The position numbers and the translations under genes were made by a program. The notes beneath the pieces are model-generated. The model was given only the letters and a program-made list of their open reading frames with translations, had not been told where the DNA came from and did no database searches. Below, in pieces: positions 23,810-36,574 of a DNA stretch of 64,000 nt. The DNA lies in the NCBI GenBank assembly GCA_965178125.1, contig OZ237745.1, positions 682,001 to 746,000 on the forward strand, in the 5' to 3' direction. Position 1 is the stretch's first letter, and each line of letters starts with the position of its first letter. This DNA is from Bilabrum cf. latius. Its lineage: Eukaryota > Bigyra: Bicosoecida > Bigyra > Bicosoecida.

Positions 23810-26539
23810 ATGTTATCTCACCACTTCCCCCACATACTAGTATTCACCAGCATTGTTGCAGGGATTGCCTGTAACAATCCGCTGCCATGCCTGCAAGGCG
23901 GATCAAAGCTTGAGATGCAGGTAGACCATGCACAGGGCCTGTGGACGTTGTCGAATGGCTATGTTTGCATCGCTGGTGCTTGCGGTAAAATCGTATCATT
24001 GCAAGGGGCATATGGTGGAAATGGCCAGTGGGGACGGAACACACTAGCATAGGGTGGGGTGTCACTGCAAGCAGAGGACGATAGCGGGCACGTCTGCTCC
24101 TCCTCTAGCTTAGGCCCCGACGATCTCAACATTATGACTGTAGTCAATTCATCAAGTGTTGCATCCGTGCAAATCTCTGGCGTGTCTTGCGGAGGCAAGA
24201 GTACGGCGATGAATGAGACGTGGACAGTCTCCCTTTTAAGCAACTCTCGATCCATTCGGTTTGTGGCATCCGGCTCCACACCCACGTCGTCATCCACCGT
24301 ACGTGGCATTCGTCGCTAGTGGGAGATGCAGCCGTCTTCAATTTACGGTCTGTTTGGAGGGGGGGTGGCCCAAATGAAAGCAGCAGCGCCAGGCAAGGAT
24401 TTCTATCCGACTTCGGACTCTCCCGACAGAATCTACGCGCTCGGCGGGTCCGGAAGCGAGGCTGCTGCCGTGGGGAACATGTCGATAGACCTTATGTTTT
24501 CTGGAGATCCGTCTGTTCAGACGGTACTCATGAGTAGCAGCAGCGGGGCCCCGTACTGGTCGGGCGTGCAGCAGGTGCTGGCGGGAGGCCTGCCCGCTGC
24601 TGCCTTGGACACGTGGATGAAGGGCTGGCAGGGGGCTCCGGCCGTGCCGATTCCAAGCGGATTGAAGTGGTCTAGCACGGTAACGATTGGAGTCAACTCG
24701 TTGGATTTCCCAGTGCTCTCGCTGGCAGACCCCCAAGGCAGTGGTGCCGCTGGCCCGGCCGGCGAGGAGGCCGATGGGTCAGTCAGCACTGCCAGTGAGC
24801 TTCCTGCAGAGGACGTGCATGCGATGCTCATGGGCGTGTACGCCAGTCCAGTGGGGAACCTGGTTACCCACCGCAACGGCGTGGCGCCCAATGTGTCCGT
24901 TGGGCAGATTGCTACCACGATCGCCCGGCCTGATCGAGGCTACAGCAAGTGAGCAATGCGACAGTACAAGCAATCGAAGATGCCAGCCCAGCTTACTCGC
25001 ACCCCCTTCCACACCTACAGTATGCATCGCATCCATTCTGCGCACCGTCCTCGTACCCCACAGCACGTACAATTACTTTGACCCTGACAACTACCTGTCG
25101 ACAGCCGCGATGCTTGGCGCGGGCGACCCTTACCTACAGGAGGAGGTGCGCCGAGTGATCGAGAGGTCGGGCGAGTTCCTGCTCCCATCAGGGCAGCTGC
25201 CACACCATTTTGTCGGCACGAAGCCGGTCTACTAGGCGCTGTCCGGGGAAATCCAAACCGGGCCCAACGTGTTCTGGATCCTGAGCGGACTGAACTACGC
25301 GCAGAGCTCGCAGAACATGACCTGGCTGAGCGAGTACATGCCCAAGCTTCGCCTCGCCTCGGAGTTCCTCTTCGGCTTGATCGACCACAAGGTGGGCATG
25401 GCCACCGTGCCAGGCTCCCTCATGATCGATGTCTTCATTCGGAACAATTTTACTAGGTGAGCATCTGAGCAAGACCACGCGCGCAAACGTCTCAAGTTGC
25501 GCGCACGACGAGATTTTTCTTTTTGAACCATCTTTTCGCACTCAACCGCAGCGACACGAATGCCATGCTCGTGGGCTTCTTCCGAGAGTTTGCAGTCGCT
25601 GAGGAGTACCTGGGCAACTCGACCGGTGCCACCAAGCTGAGGCAGCTGGCCAGCACCATATCTGACTCGATGAACGAGCACCTGTGGGCACAAGCGAGCG
25701 CAGGTGCAGACCACTACGTAACGCAGTGGGATGGCCCCGTGCTGGGCACGACCCGGGATTTCGTTGACTACGATTCCAACCTGATCGCAGCTGCACACGG
25801 CGTCCCTTCCCAGGAGCGCATCCAAGCCATCTTCAAGCGGATCGATGGAGGCAGGTGCAGGCCCAGCCAGACCTTCGTCAGCGAGAAATGGTACGGTCCT
25901 GGCGACACAACCCACGGCAACACTGGAGACAGCTGGACGGCGATGGGCCGCATCGCCTGGTTCGAGAGCCTGGCAAGGAAGAACGCAAGGGACGTGCACG
26001 GCTTCAACGAGGTCCTCCTCAAGCCCCTGCAGAGGCAGCTCTTGACTCGCACGTGGATGCACGAGAGGCAGTACTGTGACGGCACGCAGCAGCTGAACCG
26101 CACGTATGCCTACTTCGAATATCCCTCCGTGGTGCAGATGCTACTCCGCCAGGTCAAGTACGGGATCCAGCAGGGCATCGGTACCTTCCGGGTGGACCCG
26201 CTCGGCCCTTCGGCATTCAACTACTCTGTAGGACAGCTGCACGTGCAGTATGGCCCCGAGCTGGTAGAGATTAGAGCACCGTCTCCCAATGAATCTGGGG
26301 CGCAACCCCTGAACGTGACCATCGCAGGGCTGCCTCCGCACACCACGTACCGGCTGTCGAGCAGTCCGGCGGGGGCAGTGCTAGGCCCTTGGGGCAGCAG
26401 GAGACCCCACGGGCACAAAGATGTGGCCAGACCTGGCTGCACCGTGAGTCCCGCGGTCGCTACGACCGATCAGGATGGCTTTCTGCATCTCAAGTCGCCG
26501 CTCGGCGTGAACTGTGTGACCAGTGCATCGGCAGAGTGA
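23810..26539 (+). CDS. Secreted six-hairpin glycosidase-like protein
   Basis: Three exons (23810-24948, 25064-25456, 25552-26539; both introns phase 2, GTGAGC donors) encode about 839 residues. The N-terminus is a signal peptide (MLSHHFPHILVFTSIVAG). Residues up to about 375 look like a beta-rich domain. The rest has the helical pattern of an (alpha/alpha)6 glycosidase, for example NYFDPDNYLSTAAML, DSNLIAAAHGV and NTGDSWTAMGRIAWFE, followed by a C-terminal beta domain. The protein is rich in N-glycosylation sequons. Three TAGs (24050, 24317, 25233) are read as Gln and join otherwise separate frames. The exact family and substrate are not clear; a glycosidase or phosphorylase clan member is most likely. 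Confidence 0.7.
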
Positions 26540-26686
26540 TCGAATGGTTGCGTGCTTCGTGACTCTGGGCGCGGTTGTTTGCGCGCCGTTTGTTATAGTG
26601 CTCAAAAGGTTGTGGCGGCTACAACAAGGTGTAGGTGCATCAAAATACTGCCTCTCAACCCCAGTCGCGCGCGAGCATTGATCCGT

Positions 26687-26772
26687 CCTTGGAGCAGAGC
26701 CCACTCCCCGATCCATGCACTGCCTGCGTCCTTGGAGCAGAGCCCACTCCCCGATCCATGCACTGCCTGCGT
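26687..26772. repeat. 43-bp perfect tandem duplication
   Basis: Two identical 43-bp copies, each beginning CCTTGGAGCAGAGCCC, lie in the short gap between the convergent ends of the glycosidase-like and TMEM185-like genes. This looks like a recent duplication in a shared 3' region. Confidence 0.85.
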
Positions 26773-26797
26773 CCACCTCCTGACCTGCGCGGCGGCC

Positions 26798-29221
26798 TCA
26801 TGGCCCCGTCATCACCTCTCTGTCAAGCTCTGCCTGCAGCTCCAAGGAACCCTTGTTGTTCTCTGACACCCGCCGGATCTGCCCTCCGTACAGCCCCGAG
26901 AATGGCCCCGCCAGGCTATCCCGCATGCGGAGGGTGACGATTGCAACCGCCGACGAGCTGATCGCAAAGCCCAGAAGCATCAGCGACAGGAACAGCAGCG
27001 AGGCAATCCGAGCGTTGCGACGAATACTGCCCGAACTGCCCTTACTGCCCGCCGCATCTGTGCCTGGTCCTGCTGCCGCTGCCAGCGACACGAGCAGGCA
27101 AATCCCGAGGCAAAGCTCGAGCACCACAGCAAGAAGCAACCACTTCTCCCAGGACGCACCGCAGCAACCGCCCCGTCCGTACAGAGGCATGGCCACGGCG
27201 GTTTCCGACCGATTCTGCATTTCGGCATCGAGCGAGTCCTCGGTGCTGTGGCTAGGCGAGTATCTTGAACCGCCGTCAGATGGTGCTGGAGCGGATGCTC
27301 GCCCCTGCTATTGACTGCTGGTGCTGGTACTTCCGTCGCCACCTCCGCTCCCAGGCACAGTGTGCCTTACTCCGACCGGGGTGGGCGGCTGCGCCAGCTC
27401 CTCCCCGTCCTGCACCCCGTGAGCTGCAGCCAGTCGAGCTGCGATACCCCTTGGGCGATTCCCCTGCGATGGTATGGGAGGGGGTCGCACCTCTGGTGAT
27501 GCAGCAGGGTCTACGGGAGACACAGCAGAGGTGCCATGCTTGGAGGCACCGTGACCCATAGATGCCCGTGGCAATTCCGGTGGCATGACGGCGGTCGGAA
27601 GATCGGTGGAGGCCAGTGCCTACTGTCTCCTGGACGACACGCCCATCGCCCTGCCTGAATTTACGGCGCTGCCGCTGCTGTACGAAGGGTCATAGGATTG
27701 GGCCCCGCTCCCGCTCCCACTCCCGCCATCGTCGTCCAGGCCTCTTCGGCCAGCCCCTGCGGCGTGCACGTTCCCATCGTCCTCCCTCGCCTCGCTGCCC
27801 CAGGCCGTCGCAGTGGACCCGATGGGAGGTGATCGTGACACTACTCTGCCGGCGCTGGGTCCCGAACCCAGGACAGTCGTTCGATTGTGGACCTCCTGCT
27901 GCACCTGCCTCCTCACCCTGATCTTCTCCCGAATGAAGGGGTTATATCTCGGTAACACCGCGGCGGGGTCCTGCTTCTCCTCTGAATTCATCCAATCCGG
28001 GGTACAGCAGCCGCATGCGGCCATCCAAGCACCGGCGCAGGCGTACATGGCGGGCGGCAAGCAGCACAGCGACAGGACGCACACGAGGGGCGCCAGAGCC
28101 CCTCCCAGCACGAGGTCGCCGTGGTCCAGCCACGACCCGACCAGCGCTACCGTCAGCAGCAGAAGCGTGAGCACCAAGCACACGAGGCAGCCGCACAGCT
28201 TCGTCGCGTTGGTCCACTGGCAGTAGCACAGGCTAGACACCGTCATATGCACTGTGCCGATCCCGGCCACCAAGTACATGGGCATCAGGGCCGCGCCCCA
28301 CGACATAACGTCATCACCCGATCCACCGGTGGACGCAGCGTCTTCTACCTGCAGCGCCCTGAGGTACAGCAGCAGCGGCTGCGCGACGAGCAGCAGCATA
28401 ATCTGCACCAGCGCCAGCACGGCTGTCAGGCCCTGCGGCAAGGCGGGGTGCGGGTCCAGCACCGCATACCTGGCGCATGCCCCGCACAGAGTGAGGTCAT
28501 CTGCGGCCGCGTGCCAGGCAAAGATGGAGGATGGTGCCGCTCTGCAGCACCCGCAGCATCCGGTGGATGCCCCTGTCCACGTGGACGAACGCCGGATCGA
28601 GTCGGTCCCCAGGGCCTCGACGCCGCCCTGGGGGTGCCTCTCCCCTAGGTACGTCTGCATGCTCGCAGAGATCTGCTGGTATGGATCCATGCCACCTGTG
28701 CGCTCCGCGATTGCGGATGGCTACCCAATTCGAGCGTATCTCTGCCGGTACCTCTCGGGTGCCTGCGACAGGAGATCGTTTAGACCTGCCGGAACCGGCC
28801 GTTCTGGGTCGTCCTCCCCGTGCATGACGCGTAGAAGAGCGGTCGACAGCGGACGACACAACTAGAAACATATTGCTACGCTAAGCGAAAGCAGCCAGGC
28901 GCCACACGCAGCGATTAAAGGCAGGTAGATCCACTGCACGCTGATTCCGTCGTCGTCGTCGATCTCTCGTGCAAGCAAGGCTAACGAACTTATAACAAGC
29001 AGAAAAGGAGCCCCAATTTGGGCGACATCATAATGCAGTATATCTAAAGTTATTCTCAAGCACCCATGCTAGCTACAGATGCCCTGTCGTTCTTGTTGCT
29101 AGCAGGCCACATACGTCTCTGGGGCAGTATCATCGTCTGTACCGCTGCAACCAACCAGCGGCTCTTGATCACCTGATGCCTACAGACTTATAGAAGGATT
29201 ATCTGGGATTGTTGACCCCAT
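26798..29221 (-). CDS. Multi-pass membrane protein, TMEM185 (Fragile-X-F)-like
   Basis: A single exon of 808 codons appears once TAG is read as Gln (two TAGs near 27308 and 27620, others upstream in the 5' part); otherwise it is four separate frames. The start at 29221 is the only in-frame ATG before the first helix. Eight or so hydrophobic segments are visible. Two blocks follow the TMEM185 pattern, a charged turn then an aromatic and a Pro: DDDDGISVQWIYLPLIAA and DDVMSWGAALMPMYLVAG. A Ser/Gly-rich cytosolic region precedes the last two helices. Function in this family is poorly known. It is head-to-head with acyloxyacyl hydrolase, start codons 155 bp apart. Confidence 0.68.
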
Positions 29222-29376
29222 ACGGGTCCCAGGATTGTGACAGTGGCACGCTCAAGTTTGCTTCGTTTGCTTGTACTTGCGAACGTTCCTTGAGTAGCCA
29301 GGATGGTTCGCTCGAATCGCTCCTTGCCGGCCTGCTTCCAAGCATGCCATACAGAGCAGTTTGCGTCAAACCAAGC

Positions 29377-31212
29377 ATGAAAACGCTGCTTTCCCTAGCT
29401 TTGCTTGCAGTTGCTGCCCAAGCTAATTCCGTGTGCCTTGCTTGCGACCTTGTGATTGGCTTGCTGGCTCAAGGAATGCCCTCTATCATTAAGGATATCC
29501 CTGACCCTGATTCTCTGTGTAAAGATCTGTCTCTGTGCGACGGAACCTGCCCGTTTTGGTCCGCAGCAGGGTGGCCAGTAGATTCACCCTAGTTTCCTAC
29601 GAACGGCAAGGCGATTGACGATCTTCATGACGGGCGAGCCTACGGGAACGACTCGCTCAGGCTGCCGGCGAAACTTTCTCCGACCGAATTTGGAAGCGTA
29701 GTTGGGGCTGTACGTGACTACATGACTAAGATTGAGCTGTCAGCTACCAGTGACGAAGGGGTGCCTTCCTTCCAGCAGCTGTTCGCGATGGTTCTTGGAG
29801 GCTTGCAAGCGGCCGAGGCCGCGCGCACCAAGACCGACCTCTCCAGCGAAGCAATCGCAACGCCGGACCTCATGCACATTGCACGCAAGCTTCACGAGGA
29901 GGCTGTGGCAGCTGGTGGGGCCAAGGCACTCGTCGGGACGGTGGGCGAGTTCCCGTGCGGCGACCTGCTCAACTTCACCTGCGTGGCTCATCGGTTTGGC
30001 GACATGCACCTCCCGCTGTTCGATCAGGATGACGACTACTATGCAGGGAATTACAGCTGGATCATCGGCTCCAAACTGCGCGGCGCTGCGTGGCGCGGGG
30101 GCGACTGCAACGACACCAACGCTGCAGTGTATCCCGGTCGCAAGGTCGGCTCTGCTGGCGATGCCCTCTTTGATTCTAACTGCAACGGCATCTCCGGGCG
30201 TCCCTCCGCCAGCGAGCCGACGTACGAGGAGCAGTTCTGCAGCGGGGACAACGCCCCCATGGGCCTCGCGATCCTGGGCGACTCCGCCACGGCTCACTTC
30301 AGCATCCCGGCTCAGTACGTCAACGCAGGCAACTTCAGCCTCGAGGGCGTCGTGGAGGCCGCTTCCAACGAGCTGGATTGGCCTCAGTGCAGCTGGGGCA
30401 CGGGGGTTCGGGACACGGAGGGCTGCCCCGTGGCTGACGTGCCTATGGCCAGCTTGTACCAGCGCTGGGCGGACAGGAACCTCTGCGCTCACAGGGACTA
30501 CCAGAACATTGGCGTGAACGGGGCGCGGGTGTCGTCTGTGGCTACGACCCTCGCAAAGGTGCTGAAGCGGTCCAAGGCCACGGATACGCCCATGCTGGTG
30601 GTACATTCCCTGATCGGCAACGACGTGTGCAACGGGCACCCCGGCTTTTCCCACATGACCACCCCCGCCGAGTTTGAGGCATCCGTGCTGTCAACTCTGG
30701 ACCAGCTGGACGCCAAGCTTCCCAACGGGTCCCACGTCGCCTTCATCGGGCTCGTTGACGGCAGGGTCCTTTGGGACACCATGCACGAGCAGACGCACCC
30801 GACCGGCGTGCCGTACCCCGTGCTATATGAGGCCCTGACCTGCAACGGTGCGAACCCCTGCTGGGGCTGGCTCAACACCAACGAGACGGACCGCAACCTG
30901 ACGAGTGCCCGGGCAGCCAACCTGACGGCGGTCTACGACAAGATCATGCAGCAGCACAGCTACAAGTCCTTCGACATGTTCCGGCTCAAGGTGGACTGGC
31001 CCCAGCTGGTGCAGCAGTGGGAGAGCATGGGCCGCCCTGGCAAGGACCTGATCGAGCCCGTGGACGGCTTCCACCCGTCCCAGACCGGCAATCAGTTGCT
31101 GGCCAAGCTGCTGTGGGAGGAGCTCGAGCAGCAGAAGCCGGGATGGCTGCCGAGCGTGAACCCGAACAATGCCAAGATCAAGGCTCTGTTCGGGGATCAG
31201 GGCGGGTTCTAA
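29377..31212 (+). CDS. AOAH: Acyloxyacyl hydrolase (LPS deacylase)
   Basis: AOAH removes secondary acyl chains from bacterial lipopolysaccharide lipid A. This 611-residue protein has a signal peptide (MKTLLSLALLAVAAQA), a saposin-B-like start (SVCLACDLVIGLL), the calcium-binding region (WRGGDCNDTNAAVYPGR) and the GDSL-type catalytic domain. The nucleophile lies in ILGDSATAHF (Ser near residue 303) and the catalytic His in PVDGFHPS. The C-terminus IKALFGDQGGF closely resembles animal AOAH. One TAG (29590) lies between the saposin region and the large subunit and is read as Gln. Stop is TAA. The saposin region appears to have fewer cysteines than the animal form. Expected location is a lysosome-like compartment or outside the cell. 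Confidence 0.93.
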
Positions 31213-31533
31213 TGTTGAGCATAGGCCTGCGCATGCTCTCGTGGCCCGGTGCTTTGTGACATGTCACGTCGAGCCTTGTTTGATTGCGATGCTCGGCGGC
31301 CCTTCGGCTGCTTCTTTGATGTGCCCGGTACCGTTCTGTGACGTTAATTGATTCCATCAAGAAGGTATTTACTTGTGGAGTGCTGATCAATAGTCACGTT
31401 GCTCTTTTTTTACACCTCATCACGCAGAAGGAACTGCCAGCGGAAGAACCTTGGGAACCGCCCAAGTGCAACTCGTCACTGCATCTCCATACCACGGATA
31501 GGGTCTAAGCATCGCCCTACCACTGTGTCAGCC
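31213..31533. other. Intergenic between two secreted-hydrolase genes
   Basis: This 321-bp gap follows the AOAH TAA stop. It probably holds the AOAH 3' end and the promoter of the next gene. No gene seen. Confidence 0.4.
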
Positions 31534-33877
31534 ATGCGACCAGTCATGTTTTGTGCCCTAATAGCTGCTGCTGCGGCAAAAACTCCGGCTTGCGGCCTCG
31601 TACCAGGCGCGGATTGGACGTGCGATCCAGCTGTTGACAATGCCTGGCCGAAAGGCGCAGGCGTTTTAAATATCAAGTATCCCCCTTTCAATGCAGTCGG
31701 GGATGGAAAACACGACGATACTGCTGCATTCTAGGCAGCAGTACTCAACAGCACCCTAATGCAGTCCATATACGTGCCGGAAGGTACGTATCTTGTTTCC
31801 AAGCCGATCCTTTGCAAGAACTGGCACTCCGAACTAGCCAAAGGGATCGTGATACAGGGCTAGAGTCCCACGAAATCTATTATCCGACTTGCGGACGAGT
31901 CGGCCGCGTTTCAGAACGCCACCAACATCACCGGCATGTTTGTTTTTGGTCAGGCCCCAGCGCAGAATTTCGCCAAGTGAGTGCGGAAACTGCTTTGGAT
32001 GATCCTTGTCATTGCTCTACATCGCAGCTTGTCCGGTACTGTATCATGTGGCCCCCTACCGCAGTCTAGTGGAGTCCATTACAATTTCGACCGGCAGCCG
32101 GAATCCCGGGGCAGCTGCTCTGCAATTCAACGCAAACAACGAGGGCGGTGTATTCAATGTCACGCTGCAAAGCGAAGATAGCAGCGCTGCGGTGGGGCTG
32201 GATATGGGCTTCTGCGGCGAGATTGGGCCACTCATGGTGCAGTACCTGACCGTCATGGGCTTTGGTGTCGGAGTACGAACCGTGCACGGGCCCGACAGCA
32301 TCACGCTTGAGCACATCGCGGTCTACAACGCGAGCACCGCAGGGCTCTTGCAGTACGAGCAGGACGTATTCGTGAGAGATCTAGCTGTGGCCCAGGAGAT
32401 CGACGGCGTGCCCGCTGTCGAGCTGCAGGCAGACTGCCACCACGGGACCCAGCTCACGATCGTCGACTCGACTCTCACGTACCTCCCTGCACTGAGGGCG
32501 GGATCTATGATGCTCTCTGCCCCGTCGAGCAAAGGTGCCATTAGCAGTGCCCCCGCCATTTCCCTAGAAAACTCCGGCATGTTTGCTCGCAACATTACAA
32601 CGACCGGGTTCAACGCCTCCGTGGACAACAACGGCTCGTTCCCTCTCCCAGGGAACACCATCCAGGAGTACAGCACCAATGGCGTGGCACGACCCTTCAA
32701 CGACTCCCCCTCGCACTCCCTTGATTTGCCGATCAGGGAGCCCCCATGGGTGCAGCTGCCACCGACCTCGAGCTCTGACTGGGCCTCTCTGGTGGGGGCA
32801 CAACCCCTCTACACGCGTGCATCGTGTCCGCAGCCATGGTCTGCAGCCGCTGCCAGGACAAATGATGCTTCAGTCTAGCGGGCCCTGAGGTCGCTTGGGC
32901 TGCTCGGAATTGGTGGACAACCCCGTGACAGCCTCGTGTTCGACACAGCGTGCACGCCGGTGGCGGTGTGGGACGGGTCAGCCGGCCGTGCCGTCCCACT
33001 TCCTGGACTGGCACCTCCTCATCTTCGTGACAACTCGTGTGTGTGTGGCAGTAAGGGCGAGTGCTACGATGAAATGGCCCAGGCTGCGTCCAGCGGAGCC
33101 GCCGTTCTGTACGTGCCTGCCTGCAACGACGGCTGGCCTGTGGGCCTCAAGAATGCGAGCAACCCACCGGTGGTTCCGCTCGGCGACCACGTGACTCACA
33201 TTATCGGTGCTGGCAGCCGCATAGACGGCTATGCCATCTTCGATTCGGCCGGGAAGACTAGCGTCCCACTCACGGTGATGCGGCTCAAGACTGCAGTTTA
33301 CGGTAACGGGCTGATCACGGTCCGTCAGTCGAGCGAATCGCGGCCAATTCTCTTCCGCTCCATCCAAGGGCTTAGCCTCGCGTACGGAGCAGGCACGGGG
33401 GCACATTTGGGCGCTTCTCAGAAGTTCGGGCCAGTGTACTCTGTAGACACGGTCGGGCATCCGTTCGTAGTTCCGAAAGGGGCGGAGGTGTGGTCGAGGC
33501 AGCTGAACCTAGAGGACAAAACCACGGATATCGTGGTGCAGGGCGGCCGCATGTGGGTTCTGGGCCTCAAGACAGAGAAAGGCAACAGCGGCATCGCGAA
33601 CGTGACGGCTGCGGGTGAGTTGGAGCTCCTCGGGGTGTTCTCGTACGCCACTTCAGGGCCTTACTACGACGTGCCCGTCTTCCACGCGAACGAAAGCGGG
33701 AGGCTCAGCGCGTCGTGGGGTTCTGACTGTTTCCGCTCGGGAGACGATCGGTTCCAGGTGTTCCTGCGCGAGGAGCGCGGACACTAGGCCGAGGCGGTGG
33801 TGTACGGGAACCCTGGCATATTCGGCCGTTCTGGGAACGCTGGATTCACGCTGGGGACCATGGGTACGGGTTGGTGA
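31534..33877 (+). CDS. Secreted pectate-lyase-fold (right-handed beta-helix) protein
   Basis: Exons 31534-31976 and 32065-33877 (phase 2, GTGAGT...CGCAG) encode about 751 residues. A signal peptide (MRPVMFCALIAAAAA) is followed by the classic start of a pectate_lyase_3 domain: FNAVGDGKHDDTAAF, then TAG, then AAVL. In this family the motif reads DDTxAIQxA, so the TAG at 31732 sits on the conserved Gln. IYVPEGTYLVSKPI follows as expected. Three further TAGs (31861, 32876, 33785) are read as Gln, and a second beta-helix-like half follows near residue 460. Such proteins act on polysaccharides (glucanase, pectinase or phage-tailspike type); the substrate here is unknown. Ends at TGA. Confidence 0.82.
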
Positions 33878-34028
33878 TGAATGGTAATGGAGAAAGCAGT
33901 TGTGCAGGGGTTTGTGCAGACAAAAAGTTGCGCATCTTCTCGCGGCGCTGGAGCCCTCGAGTCTTCTTCATTTTTCGTTCGCTGAGAAGACTCTTTGGAT
34001 CGAACGCATAAACGACCGACCATCTGGT

Positions 34029-36503
34029 ATGTCCATCTATCTTAGGGCGCAGCTTGATCAAAATGTATTGAAAGGCTATTGGTGGATTGATGGGGCACCT
34101 CAGAACCAGTACAAGATGTACGCCCGAAGGGTTAACGATGCCGTCGCGGTTGAAGAGAAGTTCGAAGAGCTCAAATCACTCAAGTACTCGGTCCTTGGGA
34201 AGAAACTGGAGCAGGCCGAGGATAGTACTAAATTACGTGGTATTCCAGACGTCAAAGTCTGGCAATAGTTTCTTGTTCGCAAGCCTTTCGTTGTGGACAA
34301 GGCCGGCCTTGAAGCAATAGGACGATCCGATTCGATAGCAGGGCAAGTCAAAGAGCCTGCGACTTCAAACAGTGCTGTTCCTGCTATAGCGTAGGATGGC
34401 GTTCCGGATGGCTGCCTGCGACTTCCGTACCGTAGCTTGTGGAGAGGCTCGTTTGAGATGCCTAGCGGTGAAATCGTGGCTGGTGAAGAAATGTGCTTGA
34501 CGCTGACTCCATCAGCACCCAGCTTGCCAGCCCCAGCGCTTCCTGTTGCTCCTGATAGCTCGTAGCAGCAGAGCAGCTTGGAGGATGGAGCGAAGCACCC
34601 AGCCGCTTTGTCGTCAAGTTCGGCTGCTGCTGACGGGTCGCAGCCAGCATCAAGCAGCGCACTACCGGCATCCAGTTCTGCTTCAAGCTCAGGTAATTCC
34701 TCTTAGCAAGCTCCAATGGCGCCGAATCCCGCTGCTGTCGCACCAGAGCCTGCAGCAGCTAACCCCGACGCTGCCCCCGCCCCCGCCCCTGCCAGTGCCA
34801 GTGATACCTCGGGCCAGGCACCGCTTGGTGGCAATGCACCTAGCTCATCAGGGCTGCCCACCGCACCGGTCCATACGACAGGCCCAGTCACCTCGATCAC
34901 TCGTCTCAAGGTCCTGGGGGAGGGCACCAACCGGCTTGGGCGCTTCACCCTGACGGGGACCTACGACGTGTCCACGGGACTGATCGTCAGTGAGAAGGCG
35001 TACCACGCGATACCCACGTCCTCCCCATCAGGCGGAGGTGCGGGTGCCTCGAGATCCTCGCGGAAGAGGAAGAGGACGGACAGCAGGAAGAAAGCAGCTG
35101 CAACAGCAGGGACATCGCACGGCTCTTCGAAGAGTTCACCCGCTGCCGGTGCATCCTCCTCGTCCTCCTCCTCGTCCTCTTCTTCTTCCTCCAGCAAGGG
35201 CAAATCGAGCTCTGCCGGCTCGTCTTCGGTCGCAGCACACTCCGAGGGCTCTGTGACTGGCCCGGCCCTCAGTGGACCTGCGGTTGCCCGCGCGAGGCTA
35301 GCTGCCGTGGACGGTACCTTTGGGCCGGATGGGCAGCCGATGCCCAAGCAGAGGCGCGTGGAATCCATGGCTCATATGTTTGGCATCGCACCGCCGCTGC
35401 CTGGCACGCCTGCGGCTGCTGCTGCACAGCAGGCAGCGATGGAGGCGGCCCAGCAGGCTGGCAGTGCAGCGAGCGCTGGGTCCAGCAGCAAGCGGAAGGG
35501 GTCGATGAAGGGCGGATCGAACGCTTCATCCGTGGCGTGGGTGTCTCATGGTGCAGCGTTCAGCGCTGGTGCTGGCTCTGGGGCGGCATCAGGCGCAGGC
35601 ACAGGAGCCGGTACGGGCGCAGGCGTGGGTGCGGGTGCGAGGGGTAAGGGTCCGCGGTCTTGGCTGGAGGAAGGCATCGGTATTCTTGCCAGGGGGGGTG
35701 TGCAGATAGGCGGCGCTGTCGGTGCGGAGTGGTGTGAGGCGCACAGGTTGCTTGGCGAGGCAGGTCCTCTGGCAGGTGACCTGTACGAGGGCGAGATCAA
35801 GGACGGGCAGCCGCACGGGGTGGGTACCGTCGTGTACCGCAATGGGTTCATGTACGAAGGCATGTTCCAGCTGGGTCTCGAGTCTGGTTATGGTGTGATC
35901 AGTGACGAGCACGACCAGATCATGTATGAGGGCACGGTGACTGACGGCGTACTGCACGGCAAGGGCAGGCTGACCCTTCAGAATGGAGACCAGTACACCG
36001 GCGGGTGGAAGGACGGGCTCTTCCACGGCAAGGGCACCTACGTCGCTCGCCTAGGAGGCAAATACGAGGGCAACTGGAAGGATGGAGTGCGCGAGGGTGC
36101 GGGAGATATGCAGTATCCTGACGGCAGCGAATATTCTGGGCTGTGGAAGGACGGTCGACGCAGCGGTAAGGGCGCCTTCCGTCATCCGAACGGGTTCTCG
36201 TACTTTGGCCAGTGGAACGACGACGCGATGGATGGCAACGGCAGGGCGGTGTACCCTGACGGCAGCACCTACGAGGGGCAGTTTAGGGCCGGGAAGAGGG
36301 AGGGCAGGGGCAGGTACGAGTTCGCGAATGGGATGGAACTGAACGGGCGCTGGAAGGAAGACGGGCTGCAGGGGTCCGGTGGGACGGTGTCGATGCACAA
36401 GACAGTCAAGGTGAATGATGACTGCAGCATGATCCCCATCAACATCAGCACGGACCTGGAGAGGGTTCACCTGCGGGCTGGCTTCAACAAGTCGGGCAGC
36501 TGA
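34029..36503 (+). CDS. MORN-repeat protein with Ser/Ala-rich linker
   Basis: The C-terminal third (about residues 583-795) has at least seven MORN repeats (YEGxWKDGxxxGxGxxxYxxG), for example YEGNWKDGVREGAGDMQYPD. MORN repeats bind lipids or act as scaffolds at membranes and cilia. A long linker rich in Ser, Ala and Pro precedes them, with a Ser run and a Lys/Arg patch that could be a nuclear signal. TAGs (34266, 34393, 34564 and 34705 areas) are read as Gln. Two extend Gln runs (SSQQQSS, SSQQAPM). The N-terminal 80 residues are not recognised. The start is the first in-frame ATG after the preceding gene, and an upstream exon cannot be excluded. TGA stop. Confidence 0.8.
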
Positions 36504-36574
36504 CCAGATTGCTCCAGCCTAGGGCCATGTGGATGTAGGAACATTTAATAAAAGCATCATTCTGCAAAGCTCAA

